A DNA stretch of 64,000 nt from the NCBI RefSeq assembly GCF_000308575.1, contig NZ_BAFZ01000071.1, forward strand, positions 20,146-84,145. The letters are read 5' to 3'. Within the stretch, counting starts at the first letter, position 1. Each line of letters starts with the position of its first letter. Shown one piece after another: positions 17,727-26,079 of the stretch. A model generated the notes under the pieces. That model was given only the letters and a program-made list of their open reading frames with translations, did no database searches and was not told the origin of the DNA. The position numbers were made by a program, and so were the translations under genes. The DNA is from Nocardia exalbida NBRC 100660. Its GTDB lineage: Bacteria > Actinomycetota > Actinomycetes > Mycobacteriales > Mycobacteriaceae.

Positions 17727-18416
17727 TCAGTCCACGAGACCGTGCCGCCGCAGCGCGGCCAGCAGCGCGTCCGGGCGCTCCCCGGTGGGCAGGGCCTCCA
17801 CCAGAGCGAATAGGCTGCCCAGCGCCTCGGCGCCGCCGTCGGCCTCGGCGCTGTCACCGATCATCAGCGCCGCCTCGGCGGGCACGCCCAGATCGCGCAG
17901 CGCGGCACGGAAGATCTCCGGGTCGGGCTTCATGGCGCCGACCTCGAAGGAGAGGGTGAACGCGGCGACCAGCCGATCCCAGCCGCGCGCCGCGAACGAT
18001 GGACGGATGTCGAACGGGATGTTGCTCACCACCGCGACCGGAACGCCTTGTGCGGCCAACAGATCGAGGACGGCCTCGCTGTCCGGGTACGGCGTCCACT
18101 CCAACGGGTCGAGCAACCGGGCGTACAGCCGTTCGGCGTCCTCGTCGGTGGGTACACCCGACGTGCGCAGCACCTTCATCATCACCTTGCGATGCAGTGC
18201 CGGGTCCAGGTCACGGTGGTCCCACGCGTATTGCGTCTCTTCGTCGAATTCGGCGATGTGGTCGACCGGCGCCGTCATCCGCCGCATGATCTCGGCCTTC
18301 TCGTCCACGTCGAACGCCTGTCCGTCCGGCCGGGTCAGATCCGCGTACCAGGATTCGTCGGCCTCCAGGCGGAACAAGGTCCCGGAGAAGTCGAACAGCA
18401 CCGCCTCGATCGCCAC
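17727..18416 (-). CDS. HAD-superfamily hydrolase
   Basis: Protein of 229 residues with the four HAD motifs: I, VLFDFSGTLF (Asp nucleophile, with Ser in place of the more usual Gly); II, VAVVSNIPFD; III, a Lys in EVGAMKPDPEIFRAAL; IV, MIGDSAEADGGAEALG. The helical cap between motif I and II is of the C1 type. The likely activity is phosphatase on a small phosphorylated metabolite. The start is GTG at 18416. It is divergent from the gamma-glutamyltransferase gene across about 150 bp. Confidence 0.88.
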   Translation of the reverse strand: MAIEAVLFDFSGTLFRLEADESWYADLTRPDGQAFDVDEKAEIMRRMTAPVDHIAEFDEETQYAWDHRDLDPALHRKVMMKVLRTSGVPTDEDAERLYARLLDPLEWTPYPDSEAVLDLLAAQGVPVAVVSNIPFDIRPSFAARGWDRLVAAFTLSFEVGAMKPDPEIFRAALRDLGVPAEAALMIGDSAEADGGAEALGSLFALVEALPTGERPDALLAALRRHGLVD

Positions 18417-18567
18417 CCGGCCAGCCTACCGACCGCTCGCATCGCGCCGCCGGGTCGCGCGGGACGGTCCGCACCGGCCCGACCTCGACACACGCTGCGG
18501 CCACGGCGATTTCGTCCGTGGGAAGGAAACCGGCGCGGCTGCCGGTGCCTGGGGTTAGAGTCCGGGC

Positions 18568-20520
18568 ATGGGGCACAAGCGAGGAAGTTGGGTCGCCGCC
18601 GCGGCGGCGTTCGCACTCACCGTCGGAATGGCCACCGCGTGTTCGTCCGGCGAAAGCCAGGCCGGCGGGGTGTGCGAGACGGTTCCGAACGGCACGCCGG
18701 TGACGGCCACCGCGGCGGGACCTGCGGGCGGTGGCACCAAGGATCTCAGCACCAACCCGGAAATAGCGAGCGGCTATCGCACGAACATGACGCCGGTGCG
18801 CACGCATACCTTCGCGGTGTCGACGGCGAATCCGGTGTCGACCAAAGCCGCCTGCGAGGTCCTCCGCGACGGCGGCACCGCGGCGGACGCCCTGATCGCG
18901 GCACAGACGGTGCTCGGCTTGGTCGAACCGCAGGCCTCCGGTATCGGCGGCGGCGCGTTCCTGCTCTACTACGACGCGAACACCAAGACCGTGGACGCCT
19001 ACGACGGCCGCGAGGTGGCCCCCGCGGCGGCCACCGAGAACTATCTGCGCTGGATCAACGACACCGACCGCACCGAGCCCAAACCGAACGCGCGCGCCAG
19101 TGGCCGATCCATCGGCGTCCCCGGTGTGCTGCGGATGCTCGAGCTGGCGCACCGCGACCACGGCAAGACCGCGTGGCGCGAGCTGTTCGACCCGGCCATC
19201 GGACTGGCCGATCAGGGTTTCCCGATCAGTCCCCGCCTCGCGGGGCAGATCGCGGAATCGGCGAAGGACCTCGCCGCGGACGAGGACGCCAAGGCGTATT
19301 TCCTCGAGCCGGGCGGCAGCCCGAAGACCGCGGGCACCGTCCTCACCAACCCCGCCATGGCGAAGACGCTCGGCGCCGTCGCCACCGAGGGCGCGCAGGC
19401 CTTCTATACGGGCGCCATCGCCCGGGACATCGCCGCGGCCGCGGGCCGATCCTCCGGCGGGCGCACCCCCGGCCTGATCACGACTGAGGACTTGGCCGGT
19501 TACCAGGCGAAGAAACGCACCGCGCTGTGCACGGGCTATCGCGAGCACGAGATCTGCGGCATGCCCAGTCCCTCGTCGGGCGGCATCGCCGTCGCCGCGA
19601 CACTGGGCATCCTGGAGAACTTCGACCTGGCCACCATGCGGCCGGACAACATCGACCACAACGGCGGCAAGCCGAACCCGCAGGCCGTGCACCTCATCTC
19701 CGAGGCCGAACGCCTCGCCTACGCCGATCGCAACAAGTACGTGGCCGACACGGATTTCGTACCGCTGCCCGGCAATTCGGCGCAAACCCTGCTGAATCGC
19801 GACTATTTGCGGCAGCGCGCCGGGCTCATCGACCCGAACCGCAGCATGGGCACCGCGCAGCCGGGTGACTTCGGCCCCGTGCCGCTCGGTGTGGGCCCGC
19901 AACCGCCCGAGCACGGCACCAGCCACATCTCGGTGGTCGACAAGTACGGCAACGCCGCGGCGATGACCACCACCGTGGAGTCGGCGTTCGGTTCGTTCCA
20001 TCTGGTCGACGGCTTCGTGCTGAACAATCAGCTCACCGACTTCAACGCCGATCCGCTGGGCGCCGACGGCGTGCCGATGGCCAACCGGGTGCAGCCGGGC
20101 AAGCGCCCGCGCAGCTCGATGAGCCCGACGCTGATCTTCGGCAAGGCCCCCGACGGCTCGCGCGGCGAGCTGACCCATGTCGCGGGCTCGCCAGGCGGCT
20201 CGGTGATCATCCAATTCGTGGTGAAGACGCTGGTCAACATGTTCGACTGGGGCCTGGATCCGCAGCAGGCGGTCTCCGCGGTCGCGTTCGGCGCCGGGAA
20301 CGGCCCGTCCACCGGTATCGGCGGTGAGCATCCGGCGATCAACGCCACCGACAACGGCGACCACGACCCGCTCGTGGTGCGGCTGCGGGAGCTGGGCCAT
20401 CAGGTCTCGGTCGCACCGCAGTCCAGCGGCCTGAGCGCCCTCAAACGCAACGGCGCGGACGGCTGGATCGGCGGTGCGGACCCGCGCCGCGAAGGCGCGG
20501 TCCTAGGCGACACCCACTGA
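18568..20520 (+). CDS. ggt: gamma-glutamyltransferase, lipoprotein
   Basis: Exported enzyme of 650 residues that hydrolyses or transfers the gamma-glutamyl group of glutathione-type substrates. A lipobox ends at Cys25 (ALTVGMATAC), so it should be membrane-anchored outside the cell. The precursor self-cleaves before the nucleophile Thr at about residue 451 in EHGTSHISVVDKYGNAAAMT. Other family motifs are SGIGGGAFLLYYDA, GMPSPSSGGIAVAATLGILEN, and in the small subunit SMSPTLIF and AGSPGGSVIIQFVVKTLVN. It is full length and ends in a strong terminator hairpin. In an actinomycete without glutathione the physiological substrate is unclear. Confidence 0.93.
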   Translation: MGHKRGSWVAAAAAFALTVGMATACSSGESQAGGVCETVPNGTPVTATAAGPAGGGTKDLSTNPEIASGYRTNMTPVRTHTFAVSTANPVSTKAACEVLRDGGTAADALIAAQTVLGLVEPQASGIGGGAFLLYYDANTKTVDAYDGREVAPAAATENYLRWINDTDRTEPKPNARASGRSIGVPGVLRMLELAHRDHGKTAWRELFDPAIGLADQGFPISPRLAGQIAESAKDLAADEDAKAYFLEPGGSPKTAGTVLTNPAMAKTLGAVATEGAQAFYTGAIARDIAAAAGRSSGGRTPGLITTEDLAGYQAKKRTALCTGYREHEICGMPSPSSGGIAVAATLGILENFDLATMRPDNIDHNGGKPNPQAVHLISEAERLAYADRNKYVADTDFVPLPGNSAQTLLNRDYLRQRAGLIDPNRSMGTAQPGDFGPVPLGVGPQPPEHGTSHISVVDKYGNAAAMTTTVESAFGSFHLVDGFVLNNQLTDFNADPLGADGVPMANRVQPGKRPRSSMSPTLIFGKAPDGSRGELTHVAGSPGGSVIIQFVVKTLVNMFDWGLDPQQAVSAVAFGAGNGPSTGIGGEHPAINATDNGDHDPLVVRLRELGHQVSVAPQSSGLSALKRNGADGWIGGADPRREGAVLGDTH

Positions 20521-20531
20521 ATCGACCCGGT

Positions 20532-20566
20532 CCCGGGCTCGCTGGGAGAGTCCCAGCGAGCCCGGG
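20532..20566. terminator. bidirectional hairpin terminator between ggt and GNAT genes
   Basis: Perfect 16-bp stem, 20532-20547 (CCCGGGCTCGCTGGGA) with 20551-20566, and a 3-nt loop. It begins 12 bp past the ggt stop and lies between two convergent genes. There is no T-tract. Confidence 0.8.
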
Positions 20567-20612
20567 CGGCTCACGGCTCACGAGGATCGACATGGCCGCC
20601 GGAATAGGGCGG

Positions 20613-21152
20613 TTATTTCCTCCGAATCATCGGATACACCACCGGACCCCGTCCGATCGGCAGCTCGGCCTGCGGCTCGAAACCGAATCGCTCATAGAAG
20701 GGCACCGTGCGGCGGGTATTCGAGATGAGGAAGCCGTCCTGCCCGGCCGCCGACAGCCGTCGCTCGAGCAACGCGCTCGCCAATCCCCTGCCCTGCGCGC
20801 CGGGCAGCGTCCCGATGGCGGCCAGGTACAGATGCGGTGTGGCCGGGCGAGCGCGCTCCATCCGCCGCCCGGCGGCCAGCGCCCGCGCCGCGCTCGGCCC
20901 CAAGGCTCGCAGCAAGGTCACCGGCTTCGCCGTCGGCGCCACCACGTCCGCCGGTTCCCACAGCGCCACACAGGCGAGATTGCCCTCCGCGTCGTGCGCC
21001 AGATCGACCAGGCTGTTCTTCCGGCGCGACGCGATGCGCGAATCCCAGAACAGCGGAAGGGCTTTGCGCCGCCGCGGCGACCCCGGCCAGAAATAGGTCA
21101 TCAGCGGATCGTCGGCGAAAGCCGCCGCGAGGACGAACGCACCCGGCTCCAT
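20613..21152 (-). CDS. GNAT-family N-acetyltransferase
   Basis: Protein of 179 residues. The acetyl-CoA-binding core is visible as LYLAAIGTLPGAQGRGLASALLERRL (pyrophosphate loop Q/R-G-x-G-L/A), followed by GFLISNTRRTVPFYERFGFEPQAE, the usual fourth strand and C-terminal Y-x-R-x-G-F. The ATG at 21152 (MEPGAFVLAAAF) fits GNAT N-termini better than an upstream ATG that would overlap the PH-domain gene. The substrate is unknown. It is convergent with ggt. Confidence 0.85.
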   Translation of the reverse strand: MEPGAFVLAAAFADDPLMTYFWPGSPRRRKALPLFWDSRIASRRKNSLVDLAHDAEGNLACVALWEPADVVAPTAKPVTLLRALGPSAARALAAGRRMERARPATPHLYLAAIGTLPGAQGRGLASALLERRLSAAGQDGFLISNTRRTVPFYERFGFEPQAELPIGRGPVVYPMIRRK

Positions 21153-21208
21153 ACCGGCGAGGCTAGACCAGCTTCCGAACCCGCGCGAGCACTGAATGCC
21201 GCGCCAGC

Positions 21209-21715
21209 TCACTTGCTCCCGGAATACTTCGCGCCGAGTTCACGCAGCCGAGCCATGGCTCTGGCCGCGTGCTCCTTGTCGTTCGAGCGGATCGCCAGCA
21301 TCGGGACGTAGTCGTCGTCGACCAATTCCAGGCGCGCCCAGGCCTTCCGGTCCGGGAACGACACGCCGCGGATGTAGTCCCAGGGGAAATCGTTGTCGCC
21401 CAGGATGTTTCGTACCGACACGCCGCGAGCGCCGACGCGAACCCGCGGCCTTGTCAACAGCAGTACCGCGGCGGCGCCGAGTACGCCGATCCCGATCATC
21501 GCGATCTGATCGGCCACCCGGAAGTTGACGCCGGTCGGGCCGCTGCGCAGCCAGACGCCGCCCACGGTGAAAGTGGCCGCGATCAGCACCGCCGCGATCC
21601 AGGCCGTCCGCACCGCACGGCGGGGACGCACCTCGAAGTCCCACTCCGCCCCGTCGCCGGCCGCCGGAGCCGAGCCCGCGTTCCTGCGGAAGATACGGAC
21701 GACCGGCATCGTCAC
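21209..21715 (-). CDS. PH-domain membrane protein of the riboflavin locus
   Basis: Protein of 168 residues. Two transmembrane helices (AVRTAWIAAVLIAATFTVGGVW and QIAMIGIGVLGAAAVLLL) precede a bacterial PH-like domain (RVGARGVSVRNILGDNDFPW, GVSFPDRKAWARLELVDD, VPMLAIRSNDKEHAARAM). In mycobacteria the gene after ribH (Rv1417 position) is of the same type. The start GTG at 21715 overlaps the ribH stop by 4 bp, so translation is coupled. The function is unknown; conservation of linkage suggests a role connected with flavin supply or simply co-expression. Confidence 0.82.
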   Translation of the reverse strand: MTMPVVRIFRRNAGSAPAAGDGAEWDFEVRPRRAVRTAWIAAVLIAATFTVGGVWLRSGPTGVNFRVADQIAMIGIGVLGAAAVLLLTRPRVRVGARGVSVRNILGDNDFPWDYIRGVSFPDRKAWARLELVDDDYVPMLAIRSNDKEHAARAMARLRELGAKYSGSK

Positions 21716-22191
21716 GCGGACTGTCGCAGGGCGCGCAGGGTCAGCGCGGCGTCCAGCGCCGCGGCAGCCGCCTGCTCGCCCTTGTTCTCTTGGGATTCCG
21801 GCAGCCCGGCCCGGTCCAGGGCCTGCCGCTCGTTGTTGGTGGTGAGAACCCCGTTCGCGACCGGCGTGCCCTCGTCCAGCGACACCCGGGTGAGCCCCGC
21901 GGTCACCGCGTCACAGACGTACTCGAAATGCGGGGTGTCACCGCGGATCACCACACCGAGCGCCACCACCGCGTCGTGCGACCTGGCCAGCTCCTGAGCC
22001 ACCACCGGCAGCTCCATCGCGCCGGCGCAGCGCACCACCGTGATCTGCTGGACACCCGCCTCCTTGGCGACCCGCTCGGCGTTCGCCACCAGGGTGTCGC
22101 AGATCTGGGTGTGCCAGCGCGAGGCGACGATACCCAAGGAGAGGTCCTTGGCGTCCGCCAGCGCGAAGGTCGGTACCCCGGTACCGCTCAT
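21712..22191 (-). CDS. ribH: 6,7-dimethyl-8-ribityllumazine synthase
   Basis: Protein of 159 residues that condenses 5-amino-6-ribitylaminouracil with 3,4-dihydroxy-2-butanone 4-phosphate, the penultimate step of riboflavin synthesis. Family motifs are VASRWHTQICDTLVANAER, VVRCAGAMELPVVAQ, ALGVVIRGDTPHFEYVCDAV, and the C-terminal NGVLTTNNERQALDRAG. It follows ribBA by 30 bp and overlaps the PH-domain gene by 4 bp. Confidence 0.96.
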   Translation of the reverse strand: MSGTGVPTFALADAKDLSLGIVASRWHTQICDTLVANAERVAKEAGVQQITVVRCAGAMELPVVAQELARSHDAVVALGVVIRGDTPHFEYVCDAVTAGLTRVSLDEGTPVANGVLTTNNERQALDRAGLPESQENKGEQAAAAALDAALTLRALRQSA

Positions 22192-22221
22192 CGATGTCCG
22201 CCTTTCCGGTCTGCTCGCAGT

Positions 22222-23466
22222 TCAGTGCGCCGTCTCGCCGAGATCGAGTTCGTCGAGGCCGATCAGGTCATGCCCCATCCGGTCCCGCTTGGTGCGCAGG
22301 TAGCGCAGGTTCTCCGCGTTCGCGCGCAACGGCATCGGCACCCGATCGGTGATCCGCAGGCCATAGCCGTCCAAGCCGACCCGCTTGGCCGGGTTGTTGG
22401 TGAGCAATCGCATCGAGCGAAGGCCGAGATCCACCAGGATCTGCGCGCCGGTGCCGTAATCGCGCGCGTCCGCGGGCAGCCCCAGCTCCAGATTCGCGTC
22501 GACCGTGTCGTGGCCGGAATCCTGCAACTGGTAGGCCTGCAACTTGTGCATCAGGCCGATGCCGCGCCCTTCGTGACCGCGCATGTACAGCACCACGCCG
22601 CGCCCCTCGGCCGCGACCATCTCCAACGCGGCATCCAGTTGCGGACCGCAGTCGCAGCGCAACGACCCGAACACGTCGCCGGTCAGGCACTCCGAATGCA
22701 CCCGAACCAGGACGTCCTCACCGTCGCTGATATCGCCGCGCACCAGCGCGACGTGCTCGACCTCGTCGTAGATGCTCTGATAGCCGACGGCCGTGAACTC
22801 GCCGTGCGCGGTGGGGATGCGCGCCTCGGCGACGCGCACCACGTGCTTCTCGTGCCTGCGCCGCCACGCGATCATGTCGGCGATCGAGATCAGCGCCAGC
22901 TCGTGCTCGTCGGCGAAGACGCGCAACTCCTCGGTGCGGGCCATGTGGCCCTCGTCCTTCTGACTGACGATCTCGCAGATCACACCCGCCGGACGCAAAC
23001 CGGCCATGCGCGCCAGATCCACGGCCGCCTCGGTGTGGCCGGGCCTGCGCAGCACGCCACCATCCTTGGCGCGCAACGGCACCACGTGGCCGGGGCGGGT
23101 GAAATCGTCGGCCTTGGCGTCGCCGTCGGCCAGCAGCCGCATGGTGGTGGCGCGGTCGGCGCCGGAGATACCGGTCGTCACGCCCTCGCGCGCGTCCACC
23201 GAGACGGTGTAGGCGGTGCCGTGCTTGTCCTCGTTCATCGCGTACATCGGCGGCAGGCCCAGCCGATCGCAATCGTCACCCGTGAGCGGCACACAGATGT
23301 AACCGGAGGTGTAGCGGATCATGAAGGCGACCAGCTCCGGGGTGGCCTTCTCCGCCGCGAAGATGAGGTCGCCCTCGTTCTCGCGGTCCTCGTCGTCGAC
23401 GACGACGACCGCCTTACCGGCGGCGATATCGGCGACTGCGCGCTCGATGCTGTCGAACCTGGTCAC
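22222..23466 (-). CDS. ribBA: bifunctional DHBP synthase / GTP cyclohydrolase II
   Basis: Protein of 414 residues supplying both precursors of riboflavin. The N-terminal half is the RibB domain: VVVVDDEDRENEGDLIFAAE, YTSGYICVPLTG, HGTAYTVSVDAR, and RPGHVVPLRAKDGGVLRRPGHTEAA (metal and phosphate ligands). The C-terminal half is the RibA domain, with RVHSECLTGDVFGSLRCDCG carrying the zinc Cys ligands (SLRCDC plus ECLTGD), YMRGHEGRGIGLMHK, and RLLTNNPAKRVGLDGYGL. The GTG at 23466 (MTRFDSIERAVADIAAG) gives the usual start; upstream codons run into the repeat region. Confidence 0.96.
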   Translation of the reverse strand: MTRFDSIERAVADIAAGKAVVVVDDEDRENEGDLIFAAEKATPELVAFMIRYTSGYICVPLTGDDCDRLGLPPMYAMNEDKHGTAYTVSVDAREGVTTGISGADRATTMRLLADGDAKADDFTRPGHVVPLRAKDGGVLRRPGHTEAAVDLARMAGLRPAGVICEIVSQKDEGHMARTEELRVFADEHELALISIADMIAWRRRHEKHVVRVAEARIPTAHGEFTAVGYQSIYDEVEHVALVRGDISDGEDVLVRVHSECLTGDVFGSLRCDCGPQLDAALEMVAAEGRGVVLYMRGHEGRGIGLMHKLQAYQLQDSGHDTVDANLELGLPADARDYGTGAQILVDLGLRSMRLLTNNPAKRVGLDGYGLRITDRVPMPLRANAENLRYLRTKRDRMGHDLIGLDELDLGETAH

Positions 23467-23542
23467 GTCTGTTGTGCTCCATCTCGAAATAGGTGCCTCA
23501 CCACAGTACTGTGTTGGATTTGCAGCGCCTGCGGCGCTGCGT

Positions 23543-23637
23543 GTTCGCGGCCCCTTTGTGGCTCGCGTGTGCGCGACCGCCGCTGGCGACTTCGTCGCGG
23601 ACGCGGCGGTCGCGCACACGCGAGCCGGGCCGCGAAC
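23543..23637. repeat. long imperfect inverted repeat beside ribBA
   Basis: Inner arms of 23 bp (23560-23582 and 23604-23626) are perfect reverse complements around a 21-nt loop. After a 6-nt bulge on one side, a further 11 bp (23543-23553, GTTCGCGGCCC, with 23627-23637) also pair. It starts about 75 bp upstream of ribBA and touches the left end of the 165-bp tandem repeat. In RNA it would form a very stable stem between ribE and ribBA. Confidence 0.8.
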
Positions 23638-23655
23638 GGCGCATGCTCGGTCTCG

Positions 23656-24135
23656 CTTCGCTCGAAAGCCGGAGTGCGGTTGAGCCGGTTACTCGATGCC
23701 GTTATCACCGGGCCCGCATGTTCGCCGCATTCCCGCGCCTCGCGGGCGGAGGACGGGGGCGGGCCGACGGTACCGAGTAGGCGGTACGGCGGCTCTTCGG
23801 CCGCGAGCTGGGCCGACTTGCTTCGCGCGGGGACCGGAGTGAGATCCGCCTGGTCACTCGACGCCGTAATCACTTGACCCGCGCACCTGGCGCATTGTGG
23901 CGCTCCGTGGGTCGGCGACCGGCGCGGGCTCACAGTACTGGGTAGGAAGCACGGCGGCTGCTCGACCGCGAGCTGGGCCGACTTACTTCGCGCGGGAACC
24001 GGAGTGAGATCCACTTGGTTACGCGAAGTCGCTTTCACCGAACCCGCAGGTTCGCCGCATTCCGGCGCTTCGGGGGGAGGCGAGCGGCGGAGGCTATTAC
24101 TACGGGGTGGGGGTTCGGGCTTCTCGAGTGTGGGC
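23656..24135. repeat. three imperfect tandem copies of a 165-bp unit
   Basis: Copies start at 23656, 23821 and 23986, exactly 165 bp apart, each beginning with a variant of CTTCGCGCGGGGACCGGAGT and ending with GCGAGCTGGGCCGACTT or a decayed form. Copies 2 and 3 are closest at their starts. 165 is divisible by three, so a long minus-strand frame passes through all copies, but it has no start or ribosome site of its own and runs antisense into ribE. The stretch from 23467 to 24415 (about 950 bp) has no convincing gene; 24136-24415 shows nothing recognisable. Confidence 0.8.
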
Positions 24136-24415
24136 CGATCCGCGTCTCCGTTGTGTCCGTGCGCACCGAGAACTGGGGGCCATTCGAGGCTATCGGGGCG
24201 CGGACGTGGGAATCGTTCGGATGCGGGTTGAGGCGCGGACCGTGCCCGCTCGGTCTCGGTGCGCGCGGTGACCAGGGTGGAGCAGACCATACTGCGCCGG
24301 ACAGTGATCACCGCTCCCGCGCGCACGGCGCTTCCCGGCAGGCAACGCCGGAGGAGCGCGCTCGCCGTCGCGCGCCCTCGTCCGGCGTGGGCGGGGACGA
24401 GCGGGGCGGTCACGG

Positions 24416-25039
24416 TCAGCCGCGCTGCTGGAGGCGTTCGACGTACTTGGCGATCACGTCGACCTCCAAGTTGACGGTGGTGCCGACGGTGGCGAAGCCC
24501 AGGTTGGTCAGCGAGAGGGTGGTGGGGATGAGGGAGACCTCGAACCAGTCCCGGCTGCCGGTTTCGGCGGGGTCGTCGGAGACGCCGAGTCCGGAGACGG
24601 TGAGCGAGATGCCGTCGACGGTGATCGAACCCTTCTGCACGACGTAGCGGGCGATGTTCTCGGGCAGCGAGATCCGCACCACGTCCCAGTTCTCCGAGGG
24701 AGTGCGCGAGAGCACGGTGCCGGTGCCGTCGACATGGCCTTGGACCAGATGCCCACCGAGCCTGCTGTTCAACGCCGCGGCGCGCTCGAGATTCACCTTG
24801 GCACCGACGTCCAGTTTGCCGATGCTCGAGCGGTTGAGTGTCTCGGCCATGACGTCGACGGTGAACGAGTCGCCGCCGATCACCTCCACGACGGTCAGGC
24901 ACACCCCGTTCACGGCGATCGAATCACCGTGCCCGGCATCGGAGGTCACCAGCTTGCCCTTGATCGTCAGCCGCGCGGCGTCGGTCAGCTGCTCGCTGGC
25001 GACGATCTCGCCGAGTTCCTCGACGATGCCTGTGAACAT
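24416..25039 (-). CDS. ribE: riboflavin synthase, alpha subunit
   Basis: Protein of 207 residues that dismutates two lumazine molecules to riboflavin. It shows the internal repeat of two lumazine-binding domains: the first starts MFTGIVEELGEIV and contains DSIAVNGVCLTVV and VMAETLNRSSIG; the second starts HLVQGHVDGTGTV and contains ITVDGISLTVSGLG and VSLIPTTLSLTNL. A GGGAGT sequence lies about 9 bp upstream of the ATG. It precedes ribBA on the same strand but is separated from it by the repeat region. No FMN riboswitch sequence was seen upstream. Confidence 0.96.
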   Translation of the reverse strand: MFTGIVEELGEIVASEQLTDAARLTIKGKLVTSDAGHGDSIAVNGVCLTVVEVIGGDSFTVDVMAETLNRSSIGKLDVGAKVNLERAAALNSRLGGHLVQGHVDGTGTVLSRTPSENWDVVRISLPENIARYVVQKGSITVDGISLTVSGLGVSDDPAETGSRDWFEVSLIPTTLSLTNLGFATVGTTVNLEVDVIAKYVERLQQRG

Positions 25040-25602
25040 GTGCCCTGACTCCCTGTCGCGTCGTTGTCTTCCGGTTGCGGAACCGCGCGGGGCCCGGCCG
25101 ATATTCCCGCGCCCACTCAGCCTAATGACGCCGGGGCGGCCGCAGACAGCGGCGCTCAGGAGCGGAACGGCGCACCGGCGATCGCACCGTAAGCAGACCG
25201 GCGGGCGGGCCGAGGCGCGCGGAACCGGCCGGTCTCATCGAATATGGAACGAAATATGTCCACATAGGCCGCGAAACACCGCGGGGCACGGGATCCGATG
25301 ATTATTCGGCGCCTACCGGCATACCGCACGTATTTATTTACCCCCGGTGAGTTTGCCGATTCTTACTCGATACCCGAAAGAAACACGCTTATAACGCAGA
25401 TTCCGCGCTCCGACGAGTGCGGAGGCGATATCGTTACGCGGCCGACTTCTCGCGTTCAACCATTCCGCCCAAGTAGCTCGATGGGGTGTTCTACCAGGTC
25501 ATACGGCGGACGACCGGGAAGCCTGTCGCACGATGTCCACTCCTCGAGAAAGCCGGAGAACACAGTGGAACAAATTGGGTCGGACACAGCCGGGGGCGCG
25601 GT
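25040..25602. other. 563-bp intergenic region with an AT-richer core
   Basis: This is the interval between ribE and a gene of unknown function on the other strand. The part from about 25230 to 25440 is clearly less GC-rich than the rest of the window (runs such as ACGTATTTATTTACCC and TATAACGCAGATTCCG). A 102-codon plus-strand frame crosses it (25298-25606) but has little third-position bias, so I do not call it. It probably carries the promoter of the downstream gene. In mycobacteria ribG/ribD occupies this side of the locus; none is here. Confidence 0.5.
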
Positions 25603-26073
25603 GTGACCACATTTCTCGATTCGACGCCGGAAGTTCGCTGCTCACGGTATCGGCGCGAATTCCAGCTGCCGGCATCGATGGATCCCGGTTCGCATCGCAT
25701 TCTCCTGCACATCGGCGTGGACTACGGTGCCGTCACCATGCCCGCCGAACTCGGCGAGCGGGTACTGCGACAACTCGTCCAGGACGGAATCGCGGGCCCG
25801 GTCGTCGACCATCCGCGGGCCAGGCACTGGACCTTCCTCACCGGCCCCGCCGGGCCCGACGCGATCAGCCCGGCGGTCTCGGCCGAACTGTTCCGCCTGT
25901 ACGCGGCGGTGGCCTGCGCGGGCAGCCAGGTTGTGCTGCCCTCACCGGAAGACGAGCGCACCGGCTACCGCGTGTGGATCCGGTCGCCCGAGGCCGGGCC
26001 GCGCCGCCCGTCGATCAGCGCGATGATCGAGACGATCCGCGCGGTCGCCGCACGGCGGACCCGCACCGGATAG
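25603..26073 (+). CDS. protein of unknown function, 156 residues
   Basis: The GTG at 25603 gives a chain beginning MTTFLDSTPEVRCSRYRREF, followed by HRILLHIGVDYGAVTMPAELG, a segment VLRQLVQDGIAGPVVDHPRA and a C-terminal helix ISAMIETIRAVAARRT. No signal peptide or membrane helix is present. Codon bias is normal from about 25660 onward and weaker before, so the exact start is uncertain. It converges with rpe (6 bp apart). I do not recognise the family; the alternation of strands and helices suggests a small alpha/beta domain. Confidence 0.65.
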   Translation: MTTFLDSTPEVRCSRYRREFQLPASMDPGSHRILLHIGVDYGAVTMPAELGERVLRQLVQDGIAGPVVDHPRARHWTFLTGPAGPDAISPAVSAELFRLYAAVACAGSQVVLPSPEDERTGYRVWIRSPEAGPRRPSISAMIETIRAVAARRTRTG

Positions 26074-26079
26074 ATCCGA

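Noticed and set aside
18211..20400. A 729-codon minus-strand frame opposite ggt
   Set aside because: It is the antisense shadow of the gamma-glutamyltransferase gene, rich in Arg, His and Gly with no family pattern.
23463..24902. A 479-codon minus-strand frame covering the 165-bp repeats
   Set aside because: It overlaps ribE in another frame on the same strand, has no credible start, and stays open because the repeat period is a multiple of three in GC-rich DNA. I keep the repeat as the feature.
25040..25250. FMN riboswitch upstream of ribE
   Set aside because: I looked for the conserved RFN core segments on the minus strand and found none; the AT-richer part further upstream does not resemble it either.
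25298..25606. A 102-codon plus-strand gene before the unknown 156-residue protein
   Set aside because: Third positions show little G/C bias and the sequence lies in the AT-richer stretch. The GTGA overlap with the next start may be chance.
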